Under the pieces are notes generated by a model. The model was not told the origin of the DNA. It worked only from the letters and a program-made list of their open reading frames with translations, and did no database searches. Positions 49,076 through 55,972 of a stretch of DNA of 55,972 bases are shown here, piece after piece; position 1 is the stretch's first letter; each line of letters starts with the position of its first letter. The position numbers and the translations under genes were made by a program. The stretch covers positions 1 to 55,972 of the forward strand of contig NZ_JMTB01000004.1 of NCBI RefSeq assembly GCF_000734965.1, in the 5' to 3' direction. Origin of the DNA: Trabulsiella guamensis ATCC 49490. Lineage in GTDB: Bacteria > Pseudomonadota > Gammaproteobacteria > Enterobacterales > Enterobacteriaceae.

Positions 49076-49300
49076 TTACTGGCGGTACGCTTGTTTAATC
49101 TGCTTAACAGTGCTGGAAAAAACGGCAGCCTGAGCCTCATCTTCCATCTGCATGATTTGCTTTTCCATTTTGATAATCACGCGGCCCGCGTCGGCCTGGC
49201 CCATCGCCTGTAGCATCAGCGTCAGCAGTGCTTTCAGACAGGTCACTTCCTGGGCGAGTTGTTGATTATTTTCGGCAGTGGAAAAATCAGGTGTGCTCAT
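49076..49300 (-). CDS. yecF: YecF, small DUF2594 protein
   Basis: This 74-residue cytoplasmic protein is almost identical to E. coli YecF, with the start [19 protein letters not shown] and the end [15 protein letters not shown]. The start at 49300 is set by GAGGAA upstream and by family length; the frame continues 13 residues further upstream without support. Function unknown. It is convergent with sdiA. Confidence 0.92.
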   Translation of the reverse strand: MSTPDFSTAENNQQLAQEVTCLKALLTLMLQAMGQADAGRVIIKMEKQIMQMEDEAQAAVFSSTVKQIKQAYRQ

Positions 49301-49339
49301 CTGGTTCCTCATTAAAGTCGTGCGCGCATGCCACATCAT

Positions 49340-49823
49340 CCCGCAGGTCGCCTCGTTGCAGCCCCGGCACGCTCCGGTGATTGTGTTTATATGCGTTAAG
49401 TAAAGTTAAGGCGGCGAAGTATAACACAAGATTAGTCAAAAAATGGAGTGCTTGTTTTTTGTCCTAATTATCAACGAAAAATGCAATTGCGGACGGCATT
49501 ATACTGCCGCTTCGATATATGCTCGCCAATATTGTTTAAATCAGGTTCTTCTCTGGTTAATTCTTGTTACATATTTAATTTCGCCATTATTCTCTCAGAC
49601 TTTTCTTGGGTTTTTCGGAAGTAGTGTATGGAAATTGCTTAAAAAAACTTAACGCAGTGCCTATGTTCCAGGTGACTTTCCAGTAGATGTACAGTCTGAT
49701 TTCCAGAAAAAGGAGTAAAATGCGGAGTAGGACATTTTTTAAGTTTCAAAGTTAAGATAAAACCCGTTAATATGGTGGTGATATAGAATCAGTAGCGTTA
49801 TCCCTATTCTGGAGATTATTCCT
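49340..49823. other. Intergenic region between yecF and uvrY
   Basis: This 484-base region between divergent genes becomes AT-rich in its middle. It should contain promoters of yecF and uvrY. I found no convincing protein gene apart from a very short frame at 49720-49755, and no tRNA or repeat. Confidence 0.5.
49720..49755 (+). CDS. Possible 11-residue leader peptide upstream of uvrY
   Basis: A short frame (MRSRTFFKFQS) starts at an ATG with AAAGGAG four bases upstream and stops with TAA, 68 bases before uvrY. The ribosome site is better than that of uvrY itself, which starts at TTG. It could be a regulatory leader or chance; nothing else supports it. Confidence 0.25.
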   Translation: MRSRTFFKFQS

Positions 49824-50480
49824 TTGATCAACGTCCTTCTTGTTGATGACCACGAACTGGTGCGCGCAGGGATACGACGCATTCTGGAAGATATAAAGGG
49901 TATTAAAGTTGCCGGTGAAGTTAACTGCGGTGAGGATGCCGTTAAGTGGTGCCGTGCAAATGCTGTCGATGTCGTGTTAATGGATATGAACATGCCCGGC
50001 ATTGGTGGACTCGAAGCGACGCGAAAAATTGCGCGCGCTTGCGTCGACACCAAAGTCATTATGCTGACAGTGCATACTGAAAACCCACTCCCCGCCAGGG
50101 TCATGCAGGCGGGGGCGGCAGGTTACCTGAGTAAAGGTGCTGCGCCGCAGGACGTTGTTAACGCCATTCGTTCGGTCTATGCCGGTCAGCGTTACATCGC
50201 TTCTGACATCGCTCAGCAGATGGCGCTTAGTCAGATTGAGCCGGAAAAAACAGAGTCGCCATTCGCCAGTTTGTCTGAACGTGAATTGCAGATTATGCTG
50301 ATGATCACCAAAGGTCAGAAGGTCAATGAGATCTCAGAGCAACTGAATCTCAGTCCTAAAACGGTGAACAGCTACCGCTACAGAATGTTTAGTAAACTTA
50401 ACATTCATGGCGATGTCGAGCTGACCCACCTGGCAATTCGTCATGGCCTGTGTAATGCGGAGTCGTTAGCAAATCAGTGA
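49824..50480 (+). CDS. uvrY: UvrY, response regulator of the BarA-UvrY system
   Basis: This 218-residue NarL-type response regulator is phosphorylated by BarA in response to short-chain acids and activates csrB/csrC. The receiver domain has the acidic pocket (VDDHE) and phospho-acceptor Asp54 in VLMDMNMPG. The C-terminal helix-turn-helix includes [15 protein letters not shown] and [17 protein letters not shown]. It starts at TTG (49824) as in E. coli, with TGGAGA upstream. Its stop overlaps the uvrC GTG start by 4 bases, the conserved uvrY-uvrC arrangement. Confidence 0.97.
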   Translation: MINVLLVDDHELVRAGIRRILEDIKGIKVAGEVNCGEDAVKWCRANAVDVVLMDMNMPGIGGLEATRKIARACVDTKVIMLTVHTENPLPARVMQAGAAGYLSKGAAPQDVVNAIRSVYAGQRYIASDIAQQMALSQIEPEKTESPFASLSERELQIMLMITKGQKVNEISEQLNLSPKTVNSYRYRMFSKLNIHGDVELTHLAIRHGLCNAESLANQ

Positions 50481-52309
50481 GTGATGTGTTTGATTCGAAA
50501 GCCTTCCTGAAGACTGTAACCAGCCAGCCCGGTGTTTATCGTATGTATGACGCCGGCGGCACGGTTATTTATGTCGGCAAAGCCAAAGACCTGAAAAAAC
50601 GGCTTTCCAGCTATTTTCGCAGCAATCTCGCCTCCCGTAAAACCGAAGCGCTGGTGTCGCAAATCACCCAGATCGACGTGACCGTTACGCATACCGAAAC
50701 GGAAGCGTTGTTGCTGGAACATAACTACATCAAGCTGTATCAACCGCGCTATAACGTGCTGTTGCGGGATGATAAATCCTATCCGTTCATTTTTCTCAGT
50801 GGCGATACGCACCCGCGTCTGGCTGTCCATCGCGGTGCGAAGCATGCGAAAGGGGAGTATTTCGGGCCGTTCCCGAACGGCTACGCGGTGCGTGAGACGC
50901 TGGCGCTGTTGCAAAAAATCTTCCCGATCCGTCAATGCGAGAACAGCGTTTACCGCAATCGCTCTCGCCCCTGCCTGCAATATCAGATTGGTCGTTGTCT
51001 CGGGCCGTGCGTCGCCGGGCTGGTGAGTGAAGACGAATATGCCCGGCAGGTGGATTACGTCCGCCTGTTCCTTTCCGGCAAAGACGATCAGGTACTGACA
51101 CAGTTGATTGCGCGGATGGAAAAAGCCAGTCAGTCGCTGGAATTTGAAGAAGCCGCGCGCATTCGCGATCAGATCCAGGCCGTGCGTCGGGTCACTGAAA
51201 AACAGTTTGTTTCCAATACTGGCGACGACCTTGATGTCATCGGCGTTGCGTTTGATGGTGGTATGGCTTGCGTCCATGTGCTGTTTATTCGCCAGGGGAA
51301 AGTGCTGGGTAGCCGTAGCTACTTCCCGAAAGTGCCGGGTGGCACAGAAACGGGTGAAATTGTCGAAACGTTCGTCGGTCAGTTTTATCTGCAGGGAAGT
51401 CAGTCGCGGACGCTGCCGTCTGAGATTCTGCTCGATTTCGCCCTTGCAGATAAAACCCTGCTGGCGGATACCCTTTCTGAATTCGCCGGACGGCGAATTA
51501 ACGTACAGACGAAGCCGCGAGGCGATCGGGCGCGTTATCTGAAACTGGCGCGCACCAATGCGGCGACCGCGCTGGTGACGAAGCTGTCGCAACAGTCGAC
51601 CATCACCCAGCGTTTAACCGCACTGGCGACAGTGCTCAAACTGCCTGAAATTAAACGCATGGAGTGTTTTGATATCAGCCATACGATGGGCGAACAGACT
51701 ATCGCCTCCTGCGTTGTGTTTGACACAAATGGCCCTCTGCGCGCTGAATATCGCCGCTATAATATTACTGGCATCACACCAGGCGATGATTACGCGGCCA
51801 TGAATCAGGTGCTACGTCGTCGTTATGGCAAGGCGATTGATGACAATAAAATTCCCGACGTCATTCTTATCGATGGCGGTAAAGGCCAACTGGGGCAGGC
51901 GAAAGCGGTATTTGCCGGGCTGGATGTCACATGGGATAAGCATCACCCGATTTTGCTCGGTGTGGCAAAAGGATCAGATCGTAAAGCGGGTCTGGAAACG
52001 CTGTTCTTCGAACCGGAAGGCGAGGGTTTCAGCCTGCCGCCGGATTCGCCTGCACTGCATGTCATCCAGCATATCCGCGACGAATCACATGACCACGCGA
52101 TTACCGGGCACCGAAAAAAACGCGCTAAGGTTAAGAGCTCCAGTACGCTTGAAACCATCGAGGGCGTGGGGCCAAAGCGCCGCCAGATGCTGTTGAAGTA
52201 TATGGGCGGTTTGCAAGGTTTGCAGAAGGCGAGCGTCGAGGAAATTGCCAAAGTACCGGGCATATCGCACGGTCTGGCAGAAAAGATCTTCTACTCGTTG
52301 AAACATTAG
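50477..52309 (+). CDS. uvrC: UvrC, excinuclease ABC subunit C
   Basis: This 610-residue nuclease makes both incisions in nucleotide excision repair. The N-terminal GIY-YIG domain ([24 protein letters not shown]; core: [14 protein letters not shown]) makes the 3' cut. The UVR motif near residue 200-240 ([22 protein letters not shown]) binds UvrB. An RNase H-like domain ([31 protein letters not shown]) makes the 5' cut, and a C-terminal helix-hairpin-helix pair ([31 protein letters not shown]) binds DNA. GTG start, coupled to uvrY. Confidence 0.97.
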   Translation: MSDVFDSKAFLKTVTSQPGVYRMYDAGGTVIYVGKAKDLKKRLSSYFRSNLASRKTEALVSQITQIDVTVTHTETEALLLEHNYIKLYQPRYNVLLRDDKSYPFIFLSGDTHPRLAVHRGAKHAKGEYFGPFPNGYAVRETLALLQKIFPIRQCENSVYRNRSRPCLQYQIGRCLGPCVAGLVSEDEYARQVDYVRLFLSGKDDQVLTQLIARMEKASQSLEFEEAARIRDQIQAVRRVTEKQFVSNTGDDLDVIGVAFDGGMACVHVLFIRQGKVLGSRSYFPKVPGGTETGEIVETFVGQFYLQGSQSRTLPSEILLDFALADKTLLADTLSEFAGRRINVQTKPRGDRARYLKLARTNAATALVTKLSQQSTITQRLTALATVLKLPEIKRMECFDISHTMGEQTIASCVVFDTNGPLRAEYRRYNITGITPGDDYAAMNQVLRRRYGKAIDDNKIPDVILIDGGKGQLGQAKAVFAGLDVTWDKHHPILLGVAKGSDRKAGLETLFFEPEGEGFSLPPDSPALHVIQHIRDESHDHAITGHRKKRAKVKSSSTLETIEGVGPKRRQMLLKYMGGLQGLQKASVEEIAKVPGISHGLAEKIFYSLKH

Positions 52310-52366
52310 GGGCTCTGTAGCAACATAGGGCTAATATTTTACTGACAACAGATAGTTACCGTCACC

Positions 52367-52915
52367 ATGCAATTTAATATCCCTACGTTGCTCACTCTGT
52401 TTCGCGTCATCCTTATCCCATTCTTTGTGCTGGCGTTTTATCTGCCATTCACCTGGGCACCGTTTCTTTGTGCGTTGATTTTCCTGGTGGCGGCGGTTAC
52501 CGACTGGTTCGATGGTTTTCTGGCGCGCCGCTGGAACCAGAGCACGCGCTTTGGCGCCTTTCTCGATCCGGTGGCTGATAAAGTCATGGTGGCAATCGCG
52601 ATGGTGCTGGTCGCCGAGCATTATCACACCTGGTGGGTAACGCTCCCGGCGGCGACGATGATCGCCCGTGAAATCATTATCTCGGCGCTGCGTGAGTGGA
52701 TGGCGGAGCTGGGTAAACGCAGCAGTGTGGCGGTATCGTGGATCGGCAAAGTGAAAACCACGGCCCAGATGACAGCGCTGGTATGGATGCTGTGGCGTCC
52801 GAACGACTGGGTGGAGTGGGCCGGTATTGGTCTGTTCTTCGTTGCTGCCGTGCTGACGCTGTGGTCCATGCTGCAGTATCTCAATGCCGCGCGCGGCGAT
52901 TTGCTTGAACAGTGA
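52367..52915 (+). CDS. pgsA: PgsA, phosphatidylglycerophosphate synthase
   Basis: This 182-residue inner-membrane CDP-alcohol phosphatidyltransferase makes phosphatidylglycerophosphate from CDP-diacylglycerol and glycerol-3-phosphate, the committed step to phosphatidylglycerol and cardiolipin. The family motif D-G-x2-A-R-x8-G-x3-D-x3-D appears as [20 protein letters not shown] followed by PVADK. It has several membrane helices and the length of the E. coli enzyme. It sits 57 bases after uvrC, as in E. coli. Confidence 0.97.
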   Translation: MQFNIPTLLTLFRVILIPFFVLAFYLPFTWAPFLCALIFLVAAVTDWFDGFLARRWNQSTRFGAFLDPVADKVMVAIAMVLVAEHYHTWWVTLPAATMIAREIIISALREWMAELGKRSSVAVSWIGKVKTTAQMTALVWMLWRPNDWVEWAGIGLFFVAAVLTLWSMLQYLNAARGDLLEQ

Positions 52916-52964
52916 TCGTTTCGCCGCAAAATTCAGCAAACGATCCTGAATGCGAAAAATATCG

Positions 52965-52992
52965 TTGACTCAGTGCGTCAGGTAAGTAGAAT
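52965..52992 (+). promoter_or_regulatory. Promoter of the glyW-cysT-leuZ tRNA operon
   Basis: A -35 TTGACT (52965-52970), a 16-base spacer and a -10 TAGAAT (52987-52992) followed by GC-rich bases. Transcription should start near 53000, about 60 bases before glyW. Confidence 0.8.
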
Positions 52993-53062
52993 GCAACGCA
53001 TCGAACGGCAGCGCAGATTGCCAGACGATAATGAAATCAAGTGATTAACCAACCTTGATGAT

Positions 53063-53138
<76 letters not shown>

Positions 53139-53178
53139 GTTTAAGGCATCGGCAATTTTGCGGGTGTGGCAGTACTCA

Positions 53179-53252
53179 GGCGCGTTAGCAAAGCGGTTAT
53201 GTAGCGGATTGCAAATCCGTCTAGTCCGGTTCGACTCCGGAACGCGCCTCCA
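53179..53252 (+). tRNA. cysT: tRNA-Cys (anticodon GCA)
   Basis: This 74-base gene has acceptor stem GGCGCGT/ACGCGCC, anticodon GCA in ATTGCAAAT and encoded TCCA. It lies 40 bases after glyW. Confidence 0.97.
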
Positions 53253-53265
53253 CTTTACATCCCGA

Positions 53266-53352
53266 GCCCGGATGGTGGAATCGGTAGACACAAGGGATTT
53301 AAAATCCCTCGGCGTTCGCGCTGTGCGGGTTCAAGTCCCGCTCCGGGTACCA
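53266..53352 (+). tRNA. leuZ: tRNA-Leu (anticodon TAA)
   Basis: This 87-base class II tRNA has a long variable arm, anticodon TAA in TTTAAAA, acceptor stem GCCCGGA/TCCGGGT and encoded ACCA. It is the third tRNA of the operon, and its 3' end is a known integration hot spot in enterobacteria. Confidence 0.97.
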
Positions 53353-53393
53353 TTGGGAAAGACGAATAAAATCAATGATAAGCAGTGTCGTGT

Positions 53394-53419
53394 AACCGCC
53401 TTCTCAGGCGGTTTTTTTT
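53394..53419 (+). terminator. tRNA operon terminator
   Basis: A 7-bp stem AACCGCC/GGCGGTT with a 6-base loop and eight T lie 41 bases after leuZ. Confidence 0.85.
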
Positions 53420-53899
53420 ATCTCTGTTCCTTTCAAAAAAGCCAAACCTCCCCATCACGAATTCCGAATTCATACTCTTCGTTTTATCTTCAGATAATGT
53501 TTTTAAGTAGCACTTAAGAATAATCAACAGCATCTTAAATGATTGTCCTCACAAAAAAAGGCTTACAAAACAGAGTGATGGTGTTCTTTATTCACGTAAT
53601 TTCAACCTGTGATTTGTTATGTGTTTAAAGCTATTTCATTTGAGATCACCTCTCTAAACTTCGAAAATACAATTCGTGTACTACCTGGTTTGAACAAACT
53701 TGAAATAATCTGGATTGGTAAAATATTCCAGCCAATTATTTCGCTTAATACCGAAATGCACGGGTATTAAGTGCGATTTTGGCCGCTGCAACATATCTGA
53801 CTTCACTGGTTGCTCCTGGTCATATGAGGAATTTGTTCGGATGTGTAATGGAATGATTTTTTTAATTTAATATCCATGGGAAAAGAAGGTTCGTATTAT
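53420..53899. other. AT-rich region upstream of the autotransporter gene
   Basis: These 480 bases contain no recognisable gene. They are clearly more AT-rich than the flagellar region and have several in-frame stops in all frames. An RcsAB-like partial box, TAAGAATAATCAAC, lies at 53516-53529 and shares the 13-mer CTTAAGAATAATC with the box in front of dsrA. No promoter for the autotransporter could be fixed. Confidence 0.5.
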
Positions 53900-55972
53900 A
53901 TGAGTACGTATTTCAAACCTACTAAAATAGCGTTGTTTATCAGCGCAATATTATCTTCAGCGGCCGTCGTTGCAGCATCGGCACCTGCCAGTATTATTAT
54001 TGATGAATCAACGGCATCGGACAAGCGTACAGTCAACCTTCCAACCGGCAGCAATGTGTCCTATATCAACATTGGTACTAATGATGCGCGGGTAACGATG
54101 GGGGATAACACGACCATCACCAGCGCCGGGGACTATCCGGATGATTCCCTTTATTATAATCCGGGTTATTTCATTACGGTTAAGGACGGTACAGTCGATC
54201 TTGGCAAGAATTTCACTCTCAATTACATGTTCGATTATTTAACGAATGGTAATTACAGGGCTGATGCCATTCGTTTGACAAATACGGGTGTGCTGAAGGC
54301 TGAAAACCTGACCATTAATGAACATGAAACAAGGGTTGGCGATACCAATACGGTTAGCGCCATTTATCTTAGTGGTAGTACGCGTGCCGATCTGAAAGGG
54401 ACGACTACCATCACGACAGGAAATATTGAGACCCGGCAGGACGCTATTCTCAATGCAGAAAATGTCAATATTACTTATATTGACGAGGATCCACTTTCCA
54501 GACGTGGACATCATGCTGCCCTGGATTTACAGGGGCAAGAGGCCAACTTCACGGGTGATGTGAATATCCGGATGTTTGAGGGTTCACCTGGCCGTCTCGA
54601 AGGGATCGGTATTAAGGACGATAATGTCACCTTCGCCGGGAAGACCGCCGTTGATGTAGATATTATCAGTGGTAGTGTCGTCGGGGTTGAACTCTGGGAC
54701 ACGGTCTATCATGGCCGTGGAGATGACTGGACCCCGGATTACCTGACCAACAACGTCGCGTTTAACGAGCTTTCGATCAAGGGGATCAGCCGTGGGGATG
54801 CCGCTTCTGGCGGAAGCGTTACTGGTTTCGAAAGCATCAGCCAGATGGGAACAACAAGTGTCGCCATCAATAAAATTACGGTGGATGTGTCAGGGAATAG
54901 CAACGTTGATGGCATCCGGCTGCACGATTCTGAGACGGAGGGGGCCACAAAGTACCGCATTAATGACGCCAGTGTGAAAGTTTCTGGCGGAAATGCAGCG
55001 ACGTTAACCGGCTATTACAGCGGTGGTGCTGATGACGCGACGACTGATACGGTAATTAAAAACATTAACGTCCAGTCCCAGGGCGGGAAAACGGTTTATT
55101 TAGTGGAACAACGGGGTTCTAACGATCATTTTACTGGGGATGTCACCTTAGGCAGCCAGGCGTCTTATGATTCCGCCGCGGGCACGATTTATTCTATCTT
55201 CGGTTACAGCTCCAGTGGTACCAGTTCAACAAACATTGTTAATAACAATAAGTTAGTTGCCTGGGGGAAAATGTACGCGGCAGGTGTACACAGTATTAAT
55301 ATTGCGACCGGTGATAACTCATACATCTATGGCGATACGGCGACTGAAGGTACTGGTACCATCAACCTCGCGCTGAATGGCAGCAACAGTCAGTGGGATA
55401 TGGTGGGTGATTCCAACATCACTAACCTGACACTGAACGGTTCCACGCTGACCTTTATGCCGCCAGCGACTGAGACGCGTAAACTGACGCGTGATGCTGC
55501 CACCTTCAAGACTCTGACGGTGGACGGTGATTATCGCGGTAATAACGGTAATATCGTGATGAACGCCCAACTGGGTGATGACAGTTCTCCGACCGACCGT
55601 CTGCTGATTAGCGGCAACACCAGCGGTACCACCAACGTTAAAGTGCTGAACGCCGGCGGCGCGGGTGGTCTCACTACTGACGGTATCGAGCTGATTAGCG
55701 TGGGTGGGGATTCAGACGGCGAGTTCAAACAAAGTGGCCGTATCATTGCTGGTGCCTATGACTATACCCTGCAGCGTGGCGAAGGCCAGAACGCGGCGAA
55801 CTGGTACCTTAGCAGCGCGCTGTCTCCGGAAGATCCGATTGACCCGATTGACCCGGTTGACCCGGTTGACCCGGTTGATCCGCAAGACCCGGCCGACCCT
55901 GTCGTACCGCAAAACCCGGTAACACCGCAGAAACCGGCTGAGCCGAAAGAGCACGCGGTACGCCCGGAAGCA
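53900..55972 (+). CDS. Type V autotransporter adhesin, passenger region (gene continues beyond the window)
   Basis: At least 691 residues are encoded without a stop and the gene runs off the end. The N-terminus has a signal peptide (about 1-28: STYFKPTKIALFISAILS then an Ala-rich stretch). The body is built of many short Gly/Asn/Asp/Thr-rich beta strands, as in pertactin/AIDA-like beta-helical passengers. Near residues 575-630 comes the autochaperone-type end of such passengers (DRLLISGNTSGTTNVKVLNA, GAYDYTLQRGEGQNAANWYL). A proline-rich linker with Asp-Pro repeats (from residue 645) leads towards a translocator beta-barrel that must lie outside the window. The ribosome site AAGAAGG precedes the ATG. 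E. coli has other genes beside leuZ, so this is probably an acquired or clade-specific gene. Confidence 0.88.
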   Translation, partial: MSTYFKPTKIALFISAILSSAAVVAASAPASIIIDESTASDKRTVNLPTGSNVSYINIGTNDARVTMGDNTTITSAGDYPDDSLYYNPGYFITVKDGTVDLGKNFTLNYMFDYLTNGNYRADAIRLTNTGVLKAENLTINEHETRVGDTNTVSAIYLSGSTRADLKGTTTITTGNIETRQDAILNAENVNITYIDEDPLSRRGHHAALDLQGQEANFTGDVNIRMFEGSPGRLEGIGIKDDNVTFAGKTAVDVDIISGSVVGVELWDTVYHGRGDDWTPDYLTNNVAFNELSIKGISRGDAASGGSVTGFESISQMGTTSVAINKITVDVSGNSNVDGIRLHDSETEGATKYRINDASVKVSGGNAATLTGYYSGGADDATTDTVIKNINVQSQGGKTVYLVEQRGSNDHFTGDVTLGSQASYDSAAGTIYSIFGYSSSGTSSTNIVNNNKLVAWGKMYAAGVHSINIATGDNSYIYGDTATEGTGTINLALNGSNSQWDMVGDSNITNLTLNGSTLTFMPPATETRKLTRDAATFKTLTVDGDYRGNNGNIVMNAQLGDDSSPTDRLLISGNTSGTTNVKVLNAGGAGGLTTDGIELISVGGDSDGEFKQSGRIIAGAYDYTLQRGEGQNAANWYLSSALSPEDPIDPIDPVDPVDPVDPQDPADPVVPQNPVTPQKPAEPKEHAVRPEA
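55832..55903 (+). repeat. 9-bp tandem repeats coding for Asp-Pro-Xaa
   Basis: Eight in-frame units of nine bases (GA[TC]CCGATT, GACCCGGTT and variants) encode D-P-I twice, D-P-V three times, D-P-Q, D-P-A and D-P-V. They form the rigid linker of the autotransporter, and the three identical GACCCGGTT units could expand or contract by slippage. Confidence 0.85.

Noticed and set aside
50474..51592. Long open frame (372 residues) on the minus strand
   Set aside because: It lies entirely antisense to uvrC, its sequence has no recognisable domain, and it has no ribosome site. It is a coding shadow.
53266..53420. leuZ 3' end as an active attachment site
   Set aside because: No second copy of the tRNA end and no integrase is visible in the window, so an att site cannot be supported.

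Overview
The window reads as a chromosomal segment of an enterobacterium of the Escherichia/Salmonella/Citrobacter group, most likely Citrobacter or a close relative. Gene order from tRNA-Asn to the glyW-cysT-leuZ tRNA cluster is that of the E. coli flagellar region 3b/3a neighbourhood read in reverse. It carries nac (which, as far as I recall, Salmonella lacks) together with an OmpS1-type porin (an active gene in Salmonella, a relic in E. coli K-12). The species assignment is inference from gene content only.

Layout. 1-2.7 kb: tail of an AraC-type regulator, then two near-identical tRNA-Asn/terminator modules flanking the LysR regulators nac (with a clear sigma-54 promoter and NtrC site) and cbl. 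2.7-11.3 kb: mtfA, tRNA-Ser(CGA), a complete katG in an unexpected place, an orphan sulfonate/nitrate-type ABC importer, an OmpS1-like porin, an RseX-like sRNA candidate and a small membrane protein. 11.3-19.1 kb: dcm-vsr, yedA, yedI, yodC, a frameshifted dgcQ, the sRNA DsrA with two RcsAB-box-like motifs in front of it, yodD, dsrB and rcsA. 19.1-30.3 kb: flagellar export/motor/basal-body genes fliR-fliL and fliK-fliF on the minus strand and fliE on the plus strand. 30.3-35.0 kb: a lone PTS IIB-like protein, yedD, amyA, and fliD-fliS-fliT. 35.4-44.7 kb: fliC, four flagellin-modification genes, fliA and fliZ. 44.7-53.4 kb: cystine uptake and D-cysteine breakdown (tcyJ, dcyD, tcyL, tcyN), sdiA, yecF, uvrY-uvrC, pgsA and three tRNAs. 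53.9 kb to the end: the passenger part of a large type V autotransporter running off the window.

The most interesting system is the insertion between fliC and fliA. The flagellin is only 278 residues long, essentially the D0/D1 core without the variable D2/D3 domains. It is followed by a GT-A-like glycosyltransferase, an 1130-residue protein joining a SAM-dependent methyltransferase to TPR repeats and an O-GlcNAc-transferase-type (GT41) catalytic region, a sugar aminotransferase of the DegT/VioA type, and a left-handed-beta-helix acyltransferase of the VioB/PglD type. Together they look like a compact cytoplasmic flagellin O-glycosylation pathway that makes an N-acylated 4-amino-4,6-dideoxyhexose and possibly O-methylates the glycan. 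The sigma-28 promoters of fliC and fliD are clear. None was found for the modification genes, which probably depend on read-through or an unrecognised promoter.

Other points of note are the one-base frameshift in dgcQ at a run of five G, the repeated RcsAB-like boxes near dsrA and rcsA, and the autotransporter beside the tRNA cluster. No insertion sequence, prophage, CRISPR array or rRNA was seen.
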